64,000 nucleotides of DNA from Hysterangium stoloniferum. Lineage: Eukaryota > Basidiomycota > Agaricomycetes > Hysterangiales > Hysterangiaceae. The position numbers and the translations under genes were made by a program. Positions within the stretch are counted from its first letter, which is position 1. Each line of letters begins with the position of its first letter. The stretch is from NCBI GenBank assembly GCA_015178975.1, contig WHVD01000004.1, positions 1,550,001 to 1,614,000 of the forward strand, written 5' to 3'. The notes under the pieces are model-generated. The model saw nothing but the letters and a program-made list of their open reading frames with translations, made no database searches and was not told the origin of the DNA. Shown piece after piece: positions 46,383-58,382 of this stretch.

Positions 46383-46877
46383 CTTTCAACGTATCTACAT
46401 ACAGTATGTATGGTTATGGTGGAATCACACGCTGCTGCTGGATATGCACGGGCATCTTGCCCTAAAAGCATTCATTAATTTTTATGTTTGAACAACCATC
46501 CCTTGCAGCTGACCAATGATCTGGGCCGAATTCTAGTGCATTTCTGCAATATCTTTAATATCAGCTACCGGGCGGCGCGCGATTGCGGAGCAGCGTAGCT
46601 CCCTAATTCGCGTTCTTCGTTGTGCTTCAGTGGTCATTCGAAGCGTTGCGGATCATAAAAAGCGATTAGACATGATTAGCCGGATACCATAGCTTTGACA
46701 CCCAAAGTAAAACACATGTTTTTCTTGTATCATTTAACAAACAGTCACCAATGAGTGCAGGTCTCAATCTTAGGGCACGTATGGAAGGAGTTCTTAGGGG
46801 ATAAGGATTGTTGTAAAAGAGCGAGAGAAGAACAAAGTGAATAGAACATACTTCGATGAATGACAAAGCCGCAAATA

Positions 46878-47960
46878 TCACTGTTGGACCAAGCACGATG
46901 CCCTTTGATGCTTTTTCACATAGTCTGTACGCGAAAAGGTGCCACCGCTATACAGTTATTTTGACAACTGTAATTGTTTAACGTGAATGCGTACCAGCGG
47001 AAACATTGAACTGGGTTGTTGGAACTCTTTACATGACGGGTGGCGTTCTTCCTGCTTGCGAAAGCCACATTGCTTTAAGATATATTTCAACCACACAAAT
47101 TAACTGGAGAAAGATGTTGTAAATACCATTGTACACATCGAAACCTTTTGGGCGTGTGGACTTTGTTGGCACGAAATTTGACACGCAAGTGGCATGAGCA
47201 TTCCCGACGACCGAATTCGTTGGGCTCACGACGAGCGTGGTGCTGAGGTGTAGGGCAGACATCGTAGATGGCTTCTATAGTGTGATTCTGCTTGGCGGTT
47301 TCCAGGTTGTTGACAACGTTTGCAGGTATCGAATGCACATTGAAATTGTCGAAATGGCATGGGTTGGAGCCTGAGGGAAAAATGGGCATCAACAGGAAAT
47401 TCATGTTATTCTGTTCTGGGCAGCACGTACCAACAAGATGAGGGTCTATGACATGATCGCCAGGGTAGTAATATTCATGGCCGGCCGTAGGAAGACGGTT
47501 CGAGGCTGGGTGTCAACAGCACTAACGTGATGATCTTTGTATAGATAAGTGATGCACCTACACCTAAGCTCAACGGCCTCTGCGAAGTCATGAATCCACC
47601 CGGTGCAACCTATGCCCCTATTAGAGTTCTCGTACCCTGTGTGACTTGAAGCAAGCTGTTCAATGGTTACTTGATCGGGTGCAGCTTCAAATAGTGTTGT
47701 TAAGAAGGGGGTGCTGGGAGGGACTGTGTGATAATGGATCCAGCGCGTCAGACTCGCCGAATAACGATGTAAGGAACCACCCCACCTATCACACCAATTC
47801 TCGGAAAGTTCCCAAGTACGTTGTTATTGCAGGTTTGCATGATGTTATCACTAGGGGTTCTCGTGGTAACTTGCATATAATTGGAATAGGATGGATTGGG
47901 TAACTGCACGGAAGATTCTTCATCATCCTCGTTACGGGAGAGAAACAAAGAGCTCAACAT
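46878..47960 (-). CDS. ZnF-3: twin zinc-finger protein, best-supported copy
   Basis: Start at 47960 (MLSSLFLSRNEDDEESSVQL). A middle block with TRWIHYHTVPPSTPF lies at about 47755-47700. Likely introns: 47371-47430 (60 bp), 47073-47126 (54 bp) and 46948-46994 (47 bp). The last two split TG|C codons; joined, finger 1 is C-x2-C-x12-H followed by VKSS, and finger 2 is C-x2-C-x12-H-x4-C. Stop at 46878-46880. One frame change near 47750 recurs at the same place in ZnF-1 and ZnF-2, suggesting an unrecognised splice there rather than a lesion. Function unknown. The 3' end is tandemly duplicated. Confidence 0.65.
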
Positions 47961-50704
47961 GATAAAGAAACGTTAAAACGAGGAGGATATGGGCATTGGT
48001 GGATCGCTTTATAAGCCTTTAAAACGCTGGCGATGTGGGGCCACATTGCACCTAAAACGTTATCCATCTCCCATAGGTGACTGCATCGACCACCCCGGAC
48101 ATCCGGAAACGCCGATATGGATCCAAATAATTTAATCAACTTACTGCTAAAGCGGATGTTGGAATTGGTGATGAAAACACCCTTTTTCCTATGGGCGGTT
48201 CACTCATTTCTTCAACTTTTCTTATTAAAATGCTAAGTGTGGACCATGCATTTTGAGGCCAATGCATGACGGAACCGGTGTACACCTAAACGAGCACCAA
48301 ACCTTTCATGTCAGAAGGTGATTCACTAACTGACACATTCATTGACACACAAATACTTCTATTGCAAGTCTATTAAGCCCTCGCCCACTACCTTCTTAAA
48401 TTCACGCGTTTTCAGTAGTACTCAATTCGATCTAGGTCTCTTGTAGAAGCATACGGTTTTCCCAGCGTTTCGAACCCTCGTTCACAAATCGTGCACATCA
48501 ATGAGGAGGTAATCCTTTGTAATGATTTATGTTCACTGATTATTGATATACCGCTTCAAGCAGCTTGAAAGGAACTTAGGGACAGCTCAAAGGGAGACAA
48601 AATATGGTAATCCGTATTGCCGCCCCCGGAAAACAATGGAGGTATTTATTGGGTTCCGCTACTTTCTACTGAACCTGGAGAAACAGAGGTAATGCATCCG
48701 AATCCATTCTACGATGAGTTGCAACGTTGTGCCACGATGGACCTGGTGGATTCTGGCTTATTGGTGTAAGTGCAGCGATGGCTCACTGCTGTTATTCAGT
48801 TTGCCAAGCGTTCGGGCGCTTACACCGTCTTCTCGTCAGACTTCAAAACCCGCTGGTGGTCGAACGAGTGAATAAGTGAGAATTCTGACCCGAAACCCTT
48901 ACATATAAAAGCTTTTCATTTCATAACTTTGGCGACCCTTTTTAAATTTATGTTTTTCTGTAAGGGTTTATTTTAAGAGGTTCTATTAGTCAATTCGCTC
49001 TAGTTCTAATATCCTAAACCTTACACGTGCGCCGTATGCAATGAGGATGCATTGTGAGCTGAAAACAGACCTGCGCCTATTCTGTAAAAGATTCCCGCAT
49101 CAATGAAATCATCGAAGTTGGGAGTCGATGGAAAATGAAAAAAAAAATACAAGAATTAATCTAGAAAAGGAAGAGGTCGACGGAGAGAGGTAGTGATACA
49201 TCATAACGCCAAAGACTCCTTGAGTTCAAGGTATGCATCAACATGATGTTCAAGTAATTAATTGGGGATGGGAGAATTGTGATGCTTAGAGAAACGACAA
49301 GTGATGCCATACGTCAAGAGGAGATGGCGTGCATCTTGCAGAGTATTGGATAGGGTGTCTCTCAGGCGTAACAGCTTTGGCAACAGATGGTCGGTACCAT
49401 TTTCTACCGGGCGAAGTGAAGAAACACTTCTCAACCACGGGGCTTGTCCAACTAGTTACTACGACGTTGTACGGTAGTACAGCTTTGGAAGCTATTGATA
49501 TAAATTACGATTGAGACATCCATAAGGCTGAAATGCTTCCTAGTCGTGGCTCCTGGGAGCCCTCACGCACTTCCCCCGACACTGAAATATTCCGCACCTA
49601 CATTTACGGCTCCTCTCACCGGGACATACCGCAACCTCGTGACAACCTGGGATACCTTACACTCACATAATTAACTTCAGTCCAATTGCTAGCTTCCTTC
49701 TGGCGGCGGTTGGGGACTTGTAATGTGGAAACGACTTTGGTTAAATGGTCCAATCATATGTTGACACAGTCCTACCGGCATCCTTACCAATGTAGAGCCC
49801 TTGAAGGTTGATTGATTGAAGTTAAGTTCCGGCTGGCGAGCCCCGTTGATGTAATGGAGGTTTGAGAACGTTTAGTGTGTTCATTCATTTTATCCAGGCG
49901 CTGCCAATGCTTCGATTCTGGCTTTGGCAGGTGGTGAGCTTAAGCACCCAACTGGAGACATAGGCACGAAGTTGTAGGATGATATGAAGCTAATATGAAT
50001 GAAAACGCAATCATATTATAACGTTGTATTTCGTAAATACCAGGCATGAACTTTTCGCTCAGAAACGCCAGTCTTTCCTTCTGATCCAAAGTGACGATTC
50101 GGGGACATGGAATCGTTAAATGGACATTACTCCGACCATTACTTATACGTATCCATTATCAATTCAATGCCACAGGTGTAAGATGAGAGCTGGTAATAAT
50201 AGGGTTTGGTAGAAGTCTCATCCTCTGCTGTTGACTAACGGAGCATTGTTTGAGCTAAAAAGGACGAACTGGCTCACTGGCTCCTTATGCGTTGACACGG
50301 CTAGGTGAAGTAATTTCGTATGACTGACCTTCAAGGGCCCCGACCCGTGGCCGACGGAACGGACGCGGGGGATCGTGTGTGGGATTTCTACTTGGTGGAA
50401 GTAGACAAATCCGATAAAACTTTGCATAACTTGAAATTTCATAAACAACATCCTTCCCGGCTTGTTTAGGACATGGCGGATTAGAATTTGCAAAGATCAA
50501 AGGTTGTTAGGCAGCGGAGATGAGAAGTGGCAGGGATTGGCCATGACAGTGAAAGTTGCCCGGTTAGAAGCTGAGGGGTTCGAATTTGCCGGAGTGGAAG
50601 TAGCGGTGATAACATCTAACCGCCGACTCCTTCACCGAAGTTTCTTCACGTAAAATACACAGTTTCAATGAAAGACTACGATAATTATTAATGTCTATTA
50701 AGAA
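47961..50704. other. ZnF-3 5' flank and unassigned sequence
   Basis: 47961-48160 matches the ZnF-1 5' region. 48268-48385 (CATGTCAGAAGGTGATTCAC and neighbours) recurs at 55225-55340. 49140-50700 is CpG-rich with short frames on both strands and no recognised domain; about 50100-50130 (GACATGGAATCGTTAAATGG) resembles the distal flank at 63950-63980. Confidence 0.45.
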
Positions 50705-51935
50705 CGAGCTATGCATCCCTCTCAGTGAGTGGTAACTCTACTGGGAGGTTATGCAACCAAGCGTCTGGTTAAAATCCCGCGGGGTCCATGTTCCTGAACT
50801 CTGAAGTCCGCCGTCCACATGTGGTCACGTGTGCTTACATTTTATTTTTATTTTTATTTTTATTTTAATACATTTATATACCGCATCGATACATAGCGGT
50901 TGGGGAGAGAACTACCCTAGCGGTCGGTGGAGAAAAGGTGGGATGTGAATGCAGCGGGTTGGGATACGTGGGAGGGTCTAATGCAGGGCGGGGGGTGATT
51001 AGGTCTTCCGGAAAGCGTCCGAGGCGGCGATGAACTCGGCTAGGGCTTCAAGGCCCTTGTGTGTGCTGAGGATGATGGGGAGTGACAAGTCTTGAGAGGT
51101 GGCCTAAAGGAGGTGGTGGTGCTCCTCGTAAAGGGGGCACTCGGAAAGGATGTGGAGGTGAGATTGCATGTCGGTTGAGCCACAGGGGCAGGTGGTGGGG
51201 AGATCGGGGAGGAAGCGGTTGTAGTAGGCGCCGAGGAATCTGTGGCCAGTGATGGTTTGGATGATGCGTGTGTGGACGTGGCGGCCCCCGTATTCTTTGT
51301 GGAACTTGGCCAGTTTGAGGGCAGGGGGTTTGTGGAGTCCAACGGCAGCGAGGTTGGTGTGGGGGAGGTAGAGCCAATCCTGGCGCCAGAGTTTTAGGGA
51401 GCACGCTTTTGCGCGTTCCAAGGCCCAGGAGACTGTGGAGTGAAGGATGGGGGGCGCAGGTTGACGGCTTCCTTTGCAAGGGAGTCGGCCTCCTCATTGC
51501 CTTGGAAGCCATTGTGGCCTGGGACCCAGGAAAGGGAGACATCATGGGAGGGGTTGGTTAGGAAATTGTCAATATGCTTTCGAAAGATGATGGAGGCGCA
51601 CTGGCTGGGGGTGGTCTGAAATGTCATCAATGGATTTTAGCGCAGCTTGGTTGTCAGAGGAAGAGGAGGTGCTTAGCGTCAGGTATGTCGGCAAGGAGTG
51701 TTGTCAGCGCAGCACTGGCGCTTGCCAGGGCAAACATCTCGGCCGAAGCGCCCTCTGCGGATGGAGGAGCCAAGGTGGTGGATGGAGTAGCCGGCACCTG
51801 TGCGGCGGCGTCACGTGTGCTTACAAATGTACGGTCTGACCATGCACAGATATGCGTATGGGCATCCTGACACTGACACGCCGTAAATAAACACCCAACT
51901 TCTCAAAAAAAAAAAAAGAAAGAAAAACAAACAAT
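50705..51935 (+). mobile_element. SINE-like unit interrupted by a LINE
   Basis: A tRNA-like head at about 50711-50790 (CTCAGTGAGTGGTAACTC as A-box region, GGTTAAAATCCC as B-box region), a short body to 50839 continuing at 51826, and an A-rich tail at 51905-51935. Removing the LINE gives a unit of about 260 bp. Flanking duplications of the SINE itself were not found, so the class is tentative. Confidence 0.45.
50840..51809 (-). mobile_element. 5'-truncated LINE (non-LTR retrotransposon), 970 bp
   Basis: Minus-strand coding shows an RNase H end (DVSLSWVPGHNGFQGNEEAD then SLAKEA, about 51545-51460) and a zinc knuckle-like CPCGSTDMQSHLHILSECPL near 51190-51130 in another frame. The 3' end on the minus strand is a (TAAAA)n tail at 50840-50875. 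Perfect 16 bp target duplications GTCACGTGTGCTTACA flank it (50824-50839, 51810-51825). Reverse transcription truncated the copy at its 5' end. Confidence 0.92.
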
Positions 51936-52599
51936 ATACAAAGCATTGATCCGTAAACCCTAAACCTTCACTTCTAAAAATACCTAGCGGGATTCCACTT
52001 TGTGAAGGGTTGGAAATGCTTGGAATAGTGATTTGGAGTCTCCAAGCCTAGCCGGACATCTGCCAGGTCAATTCACAGCATTGAAATGCTCCCATTTATC
52101 CCACGGATTCTTGTTTCATCCGGTTTTTCCAAATTTGCTACTGTTTCAAATATTTTTCTTCAACTGAAATCTGCATATCAACTGGCTCGCCTCACAACCA
52201 CACCACACGTTGTTGATTCTTCTGATATACTTCGGTTCGTCTCGAACCCTTCTATACAATCGCGAGTTCGTTATATGACACTCCCCGTCATTGTATTTGT
52301 TTATTATAATATTGATTCTTTCTGCCAAATAGAAATACACAGCAGAACATCAACCTCAGATAGGTTCGGGCTCAATGAAGGATGCAGAAGGCAGCGGAGT
52401 TAATGCATGGCATGAAGAAAAGCAAATGTCACAATAGGGAGGAACTCACACGAGCGTTGAGGTGGTGCAAATGCAACTGCGATGTTATAACCTAGAGAGC
52501 TTTGGACTCAGCGAGACAAACGTACGGACCATCGCAAATCAACAAATACAGATACAGATACACGACGAACCATAAGCATTGCGCGTGCGTCCACAGTGG
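51936..52599. other. No gene recognised
   Basis: CpG-bearing sequence, weak frame at 52086-52403 without recognised domain. The low-coordinate end of copia T4 should lie around 52440-52625, but no LTR matching its 5' LTR is found. Confidence 0.4.
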
Positions 52600-54956
52600 T
52601 ACGCGCGGCTTGCCATCCAATACTCTCCCTCAAGCCAAGCGTAGGCCGAGACGGGAGACGAGGTAGTCGAACTTGACACCAGGCAGCGCTTTCGTGAATA
52701 GGTCGCCTACCATATGTTCGGCGGGACAATAAACGAACGTAAGTTCTTCTTTTTCGACGGAATGGCGAGTAAATTTGAAGCGAATATCGATGCGTTTCGT
52801 ATGAGCTGAGTGTTGAGCATCGTTTCTAAGCGTTTATTGTCGGAAACAGTATGAGTGGGTGAGTGAGCGGACGATGATTTCCGCGAGGAAGGTTCTCAAC
52901 CACAGCGCTTCCTTTGCCGCATGCGTCGCAGCAACGAACTCAGCCTCTGCGCGCTCCAGGATACAGCACCGCTGTCAATCAAGAACGTGTAACCAGAAAT
53001 GGAGTGTCGATGGTCTTGAGGATCCCAGTCTGCGTCTGTATATGCCGCTAAGCCAGTGCGCTCGATGCCGAACGTGAGTTCCATCTCTCGCGTCCCTTTC
53101 AAATACTTCAAAACACTTCCCGCAGCTTCCCAATGTGCCTTTTCGGGAATCTCAGTGAACTGGCCCAAGAGTGACGCAGCAAAGGCAATGTCAGGACGTG
53201 TCGCAACCGCGGTCCAGATCACTGAGCCTCTCACGATATGGAACACGCGCCATATATTCATACTGACGCGACGTTATAGGACACGGTAATTTGAAAGGGT
53301 CGCGTATGAGTCTAGTGGCGTAGAAACGGCGGCAACGTGTTGCAGATTAAAGCGTGAGGTGATGTGATCGTGTCGATATAGACGACATGGGAGAAGGAAA
53401 TGGGGCGCGCAGCGCGATCATACTTCACCCGCTTGCCGAGAAGCCAATGTAAGTCTCCCAAGATCCTTCATCTTCAATGGAGACTCGAGATGATTCGTTG
53501 TCTTTTTCATAGCTCCGTTTATACTGGGAACAATCGTGAGGTCATCAACGGCAGCTGCGATAATGATGTACACACCGTCCACGCACTTGTAGAAAACAGC
53601 CGGATCGACTGGCAAGATTTGAATCCAAAATAGGTCAGTACATCGCGCAAGCACATAGACCCCTCCCTTCCGAACTGTTTTAGGCCGTACAATGCCTTCT
53701 GCATCAAGGAAACGACATTCGGTCCCCACTCGAACCAGGCGGCGGCTGCATATAAATCCTCTCGCGAAGCGGTGCGTTGAGGTATGTATTGTCGACATCC
53801 ATTTGCTGGATAAGCCAACCGTAACGTGCAGCGAGAGCTGTAATGACGAAAAGGGATGTAAGGCGTACGACAGGTGAGAAAGTGTCATCATAATCGACGT
53901 TGAAAGAGGTGAGTACAACCCTGCGCAACTAGGCGTGCCTTGTACTTTTCGATATTGCCATTCGCGTCGCGTTTGACCTTGAAGACCCAACGGCTCCCAA
54001 CAATATTTGCACCCTCCAGTTGTTCAATAAGCCACCATACATCCTGTTCAATACCTCTACTTCAGCGTCAATCGTCGTTTTCCACATAGGTGCGTCCTCT
54101 CGCATCAACGCTTCCTGTAAAGTATTGGACTCATCAGTGGTTGAAATAAGGAGCATAGAGGTAGGCGCTGCAGATATAATGTGTCGTACATCTTCCTCAT
54201 CCGCGTCTCCTTTCGCATCTTGTCTCCAGCATGAATAGGTCGTGGCGTAGTGAATGGGGTATAGTTCCGAAAAAGGGTACGGTAGGGTGACATGTGAGCA
54301 CTCGCACCAGTGCCGAAAATCACCACAACCCTGCCTAGCGTCATGTTGGCATCAGTCTTCGAAAGCACAGTACCACTATAAGACGGGGTAAACGCATAAT
54401 TGACGTCTTGAGTTACTGGCTTTGCTGGTGCTGTCGTAGTCGTCTCATTCGCAGTAGCGGCAACAGTGCTACCATTGCTACTTCCGTCCTTTTTATCACC
54501 ACCACTACGACGTCTTGAGCGTTTCTCGCGAGGGCCCTGGCCCTCCTTTCCTCTACTTGTAGCCCACAATACGTTCCCGTATGCCCGAGCTTCTTGCAAT
54601 TGTAACACTCGACTTTTTAAAGGTCTGTTCCGCCCTGTTTCCCCTTTGCACCGCGCGAAATCGCTGCGAGTGCACTACTTTCAGTACTCGCACTAGTAGT
54701 CGGAGGCTCTTGAAGCTTTAGGAGGTCATCCTCATCCTCGACGAGCTTGATAAGGTCTCGTGGGTTTGGATGCTTCCTTACAATGGAAACGGCGGTTTTG
54801 ATCGAGCTTACGAATGGCCATAAATCCTTTGGAAGTGACGTAATAGAACTCATCAGCGTGCATTGCAACACCCATGCCAGCTAATCTCTTGTGCATTGCG
54901 AGAAGTTCGGAAAGCTTTTCAATTTGTAAGCTAAGATACTTGGTTTCGGAAGACAT
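52600..54956 (-). pseudogene. Ty1/copia element T4: gag-protease-RT-RNase H with integrase deleted
   Basis: The gag start is at 54956 (MSSETKYLSLQIEKLSELLA). The protease motif GTGASAHMSP at about 54310 has Gly where the catalytic Asp belongs. RT runs from about 54120 (EALMREDAPMWKTTIDAEVE) through WLIQQMDVDNTYLNAPLRER (about 53820-53760) to 53418. RNase H is at 53261-52896 (ATRPDIAFAASLLGQF, AYTDADWDPQDHRHSISGYT). Only about 150-200 bp separate protease and RT, so the integrase domain is missing. Frameshifts occur throughout RT. A purine-rich TTGAGGGAGAG (minus) near 52630 is a candidate polypurine tract. Confidence 0.9.
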
Positions 54957-54974
54957 GATTAGTTGGTGGGCGCG

Positions 54975-55086
54975 GGGCCCATAACCTGTTGACGCAGGAG
55001 TATACGTCAGTACACAGTGGACACGAACAAAAATCGTTAGTATTACTAAGCTACTGTACAGAACTATGTAGCTTAGCGCGAAATAT
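54975..55086 (-). promoter_or_regulatory. T4 primer-binding site and 5' LTR end
   Basis: On the minus strand the LTR ends TGCGTCAACA and is followed directly by GGTTATGGGCCC (54986-54975), the same junction sequence as in Drosophila copia, which primes with an internal fragment of initiator tRNA-Met. The last ~100 bp of the LTR (55086-54987) also occurs in both arms of the large inverted repeat. Confidence 0.8.
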
Positions 55087-55224
55087 CCTAGGAATAATTT
55101 CATTACATCTAAAACAATGAAGATAAATACTCTTATTTTTGTCCATAAATAATTCAGAATTATCGTCATTCCGCTGATGACAAAATGACAAAAAATAGTT
55201 TACCGATTTGTACTTTGACCATGC

Positions 55225-55340
55225 TCAGTGTGCTGATGCCTGATTTAACTCATGTATACCCAAACTATCACCAAACCTGTCATGTCAGAAGGTGATTCAC
55301 TGACTGACACATTGATTGGTACAAGTACTTCATTACAAGC
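55225..55340 (+). repeat. Dispersed repeat shared with 48268-48385
   Basis: Both copies contain ACCAAACCTGTCATGTCAGA-like sequence, AGGTGATTCACT and CTGACACATT. Class unknown; the 55225 copy has fewer CpG. Confidence 0.7.
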
Positions 55341-55516
55341 TTATTGAACCATTGTAGTTTGTGCACTGATATTAAGCCAACCCATACCATGTTTTGATAG
55401 AAAGTAAATGGAATTTTATGGCTTGATCTATTTTAAGAACACGCGTCAGGCTGTGGGGGACATTTGGCAATCACTATTCATCGCCTGAATAAATATCTAT
55501 ACAAACTGAACATTGT

Positions 55517-56130
55517 TTGACCTTCCAAGTTCGGATGCATGGTCCAATGCTATCCATGGTATTTTTGGCGCTTACCACCCCAGGTTTACTCTGCACTACC
55601 ACTGAATCCAGGCACTTGATTAAAATCATCACTTCTACAACGATGATGAAGCCCCTCGGTTTCACCAAGCACATTGTGGTCCTAAGCGTGATCACTCTGA
55701 CGGCCTTGATACTCTCACCCGTGTTCCTGTGTGTGCTGTTGATTACACAGTTGAACTTCATGCTATCCATGGTTCCCGGCATTATTTCCATTTCCACTTG
55801 GATATTCGCAGGCAGCATCTCAAACGCTCAGTATGTGTACCTACCCTTCTTTCTCTCATTGCCGCCTCCTACACCATACTCACATCACTGCTACAGCACC
55901 TATGTAAACACCTCGCCAAGATTCTTATCAGTCATCCTTCACCACTACATCTCGGATACCCAGTTCAAAGTGTTGGATATACTGACCAATATGTCTATAT
56001 CGCTTGGCTACCAGCTCCCGGGTTTCAACAGGGGTTTTAGTCCCTTCACGGCTGCCGTCACAAGATTCAAGTGATTCGCAAACCTAAAGTTGAACCTGGA
56101 GCAGGCTGCGAGATTATTCGGTTGGCTTCC
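55517..56130 (+). other. Coding-like segment of uncertain frame
   Basis: Two plus frames look plausible. One is an uninterrupted 185-codon frame with hydrophobic helices (VVLSVITLTALILSPVFLCV). The other, +1 shifted, is more protein-like over 55640-55840 (AHCGPKRDHSDGLDTLTRV, GSRHYFHFHLDIR) but has stops upstream. It may be a 5' part of the gene at 56350-57950 or a relic. No domain recognised. Confidence 0.3.
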
Positions 56131-56349
56131 CATGAGTGACATGAAACGCTCCTTGCATTCAGTTTGCTACAACAATGTGTGAGTGGCGGTGGCTCTTATT
56201 TCTTGCCTGCTATGTTGTCACTTACCAGTTGCGTTCCCGTTAAATTGCATCCATTCTCAAAAGGCAGCTTTGCGGCGGTGTTGATGAGCAAGCCATTCAA
56301 AGGCAGACCCAGCCGCGTCGCCCACCTCCCACACGCGCTGCGTGTACAC

Positions 56350-57950
56350 ATCAAAGGAGACGATTTGTCCTGAGCTCAAGCAACGGTCAGTTTTACATGC
56401 AGTAAGGAATAGTGAGATACTTGACAATGATTTTCTAGACATGGTGCGGTGATCGGCGATGCGGGTATTGCCTTGATATACATCGCTATGGTATTCACGC
56501 TGCTCGGCACCATCGTGTACTTCGCACACTCTCGTCTTCAAAACGCGCACGTCAGACGTGAGCGCGCGTCTCATCACGCACCGGCTGTGTATGACGGTAA
56601 CGTCAAGGGCGCTGACGCGGCTGATCACACGCCCGCTATGGATGACGGTAACATCAAGGGCACCGACGCGGCTGATCGCGCACCCACTGTGGATGACGGT
56701 AACGTTGAGGGCACCGACACAGCTGATCGCGCATCCGCTGTGGATGACGGTAACGTCAAGGGGATCGATGCGGATCCCGACTCTACCCCACGTATTTCGT
56801 TGGAAGACAAGGGAAAGGGAGTCGACCTTAGAGAGTATGGCCCCCTCGTCCTGGATGTATAGCTGTTGACGGGATCATTCGCCCAGCGCATTATACAAGG
56901 TTTGTCCGATGTCGTTTAATTAATGTCTTCATATACTTACTTGACTTAATTTGAGCAGGACCCAACGCTGGGACGTTCCATCCCCACATCGTTCCCAAGG
57001 CGAATTCCACCATCCGCCCCACGTCACAAACTGCCGGTCATGATATTGTGGATGTGGATGACGGTAACGTCAAAGGCGCAGATGAAGGTCCGGACTATAC
57101 CCCACGTATCTCGTGGGAATACAAGAGGGGGGGGTCGGCCTTAGAGAGTATGGCCCTCTCATGCTGGATGGATCACTGTTGACGGGATCATTCGCCCAGC
57201 GCGTTATGCAAGGTTTGTCCGACGTCGTTTACTTAATGTCATCATATGCTTACTTGACTTAATTTGAGCAGGACCGAACGATGAGACGTTCTATCCCCGC
57301 ATCAGCCCCAAGACGAATACCACCCCAAGTCACAAACTGCCGGTGATGATGGATCGGAGTATATGGTACCAGGTTCGTGTGGTTTATTTTTACTTTTCAT
57401 AATATATTACTTAACTATCCTACTACTCACAGAATCTTCCCTCATCGACGACGACGATGAAGCCACTGATCAGAAAGTGTTGGCCGATACGAGCACACAG
57501 ACAGCCCTGTCTGCAGCATTTGGTTCGTACACTTCATTACGTCGCGCGAGTCTATAAAAAATCAACCTAATCCGCAATAATTGCAGACATGCTTGTGACA
57601 GCGTTGCTCCCGGTTGTCCCATTCATTCTCCATGGTGTTTCCTGCCAACCCGACCCCCGCACGCCAGCGCTAGCACCACCGCGATGGACAGTGAAGGGAT
57701 CGATCATGGCCCTTTCATCCTACTGTCAGTAGGGAAATTAATACTTTGTGAAAATATAGAAGTCTATACAGACACGTCGTATAGGGGCATCTGGGGCTGC
57801 TCATCATCTATTACGCAGTACGTTGCACCACTCTTTTCTCTCATATGTCATTAACGCTCATTAAATTTAGAATCTGCCCTCAGACGACGTTACTTGGCAC
57901 GGTGCGCTTTCCGGACGAGCTTTTGAGTAGGATCCTGTGCCGAGGCCAAA
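56350..57950 (+). CDS. Probable multi-exon single-pass membrane protein with acidic tandem repeats
   Basis: A hydrophobic segment GIALIYIAMVFTLLGTIVYF at about 56460-56520 is followed by a basic stretch and four copies of a 17-residue unit around DDGNVKGTDAAD (56585-56780; 51 bp period), then ISLEDKGKGVDLREYGPLVL. Repeated introns starting GTTTGTCC and ending TTTGAGCAG occur near 56901-56959 and 57213-57271; later introns fit GTTCGTGTGG to CTACTCACAG and GTTCGTACAC to AATTGCAG, with SSLIDDDDEATDQKVLADTS between them. A 37 bp intron ending TTTCTAG at 56438 would join an upstream exon. Start and end are uncertain; function unknown. Confidence 0.45.
56865..57290 (+). repeat. Segmental tandem duplication inside the membrane-protein gene
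   Basis: CTGTTGACGGGATCATTCGC at 56865 recurs at about 57177; the following ~110 bp (exon end, whole intron, next exon start) are nearly identical. The unit spans about 312 bp and so duplicated one exon-intron module. Confidence 0.85.
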
Positions 57951-58382
57951 GTATTCACCTCCTGTGGCTCGAATTAGCGAATTGAACCCACTTGCATTTG
58001 GGAATACTTTTAAAAGATGGTTTTACAGCTTCATCCTCTGCTTCATCGTGATATGTGTAGAGTCCCAGGGTGCCAACGTTGATATTATGTAGTTGATCAA
58101 TCACGGACCATGTCTTCCACGTCGCGATGACACGGAATTTGTTTGGAGTATTCCTATAATCAATCGTCAATTAAAATCCCTATATGTGCGTGTGATGAAG
58201 GTACTGATAAATTAAAATAAAGTATTTCATAATAGTTGGCCCCATTGTGCCATCTTTTTGCCCTTTCACCCCTTCTGTCCCCTTTGAGAAATATCCAGGT
58301 CTGTTATTTTAGATCCTATTCCTTAGCTCAAAACTATTTACAATTTATTTTTGCATTTTTGGCCTATTTTAGGACTCATTCT
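57951..58382. other. No firm gene
   Basis: A weak minus frame at 58170-57955 and AT-rich sequence. Nothing recognised. Confidence 0.45.

Noticed and set aside
51048..51545. 165-residue Pro-rich minus frame
   Set aside because: Shadow of the LINE RNase H and zinc-knuckle frames; composition follows from GC-rich coding in another phase.
55517..56074. 185-residue multi-pass membrane protein
   Set aside because: A different frame over the same bases looks more protein-like in part, and no splice or start support favours either; listed only as an uncertain segment.
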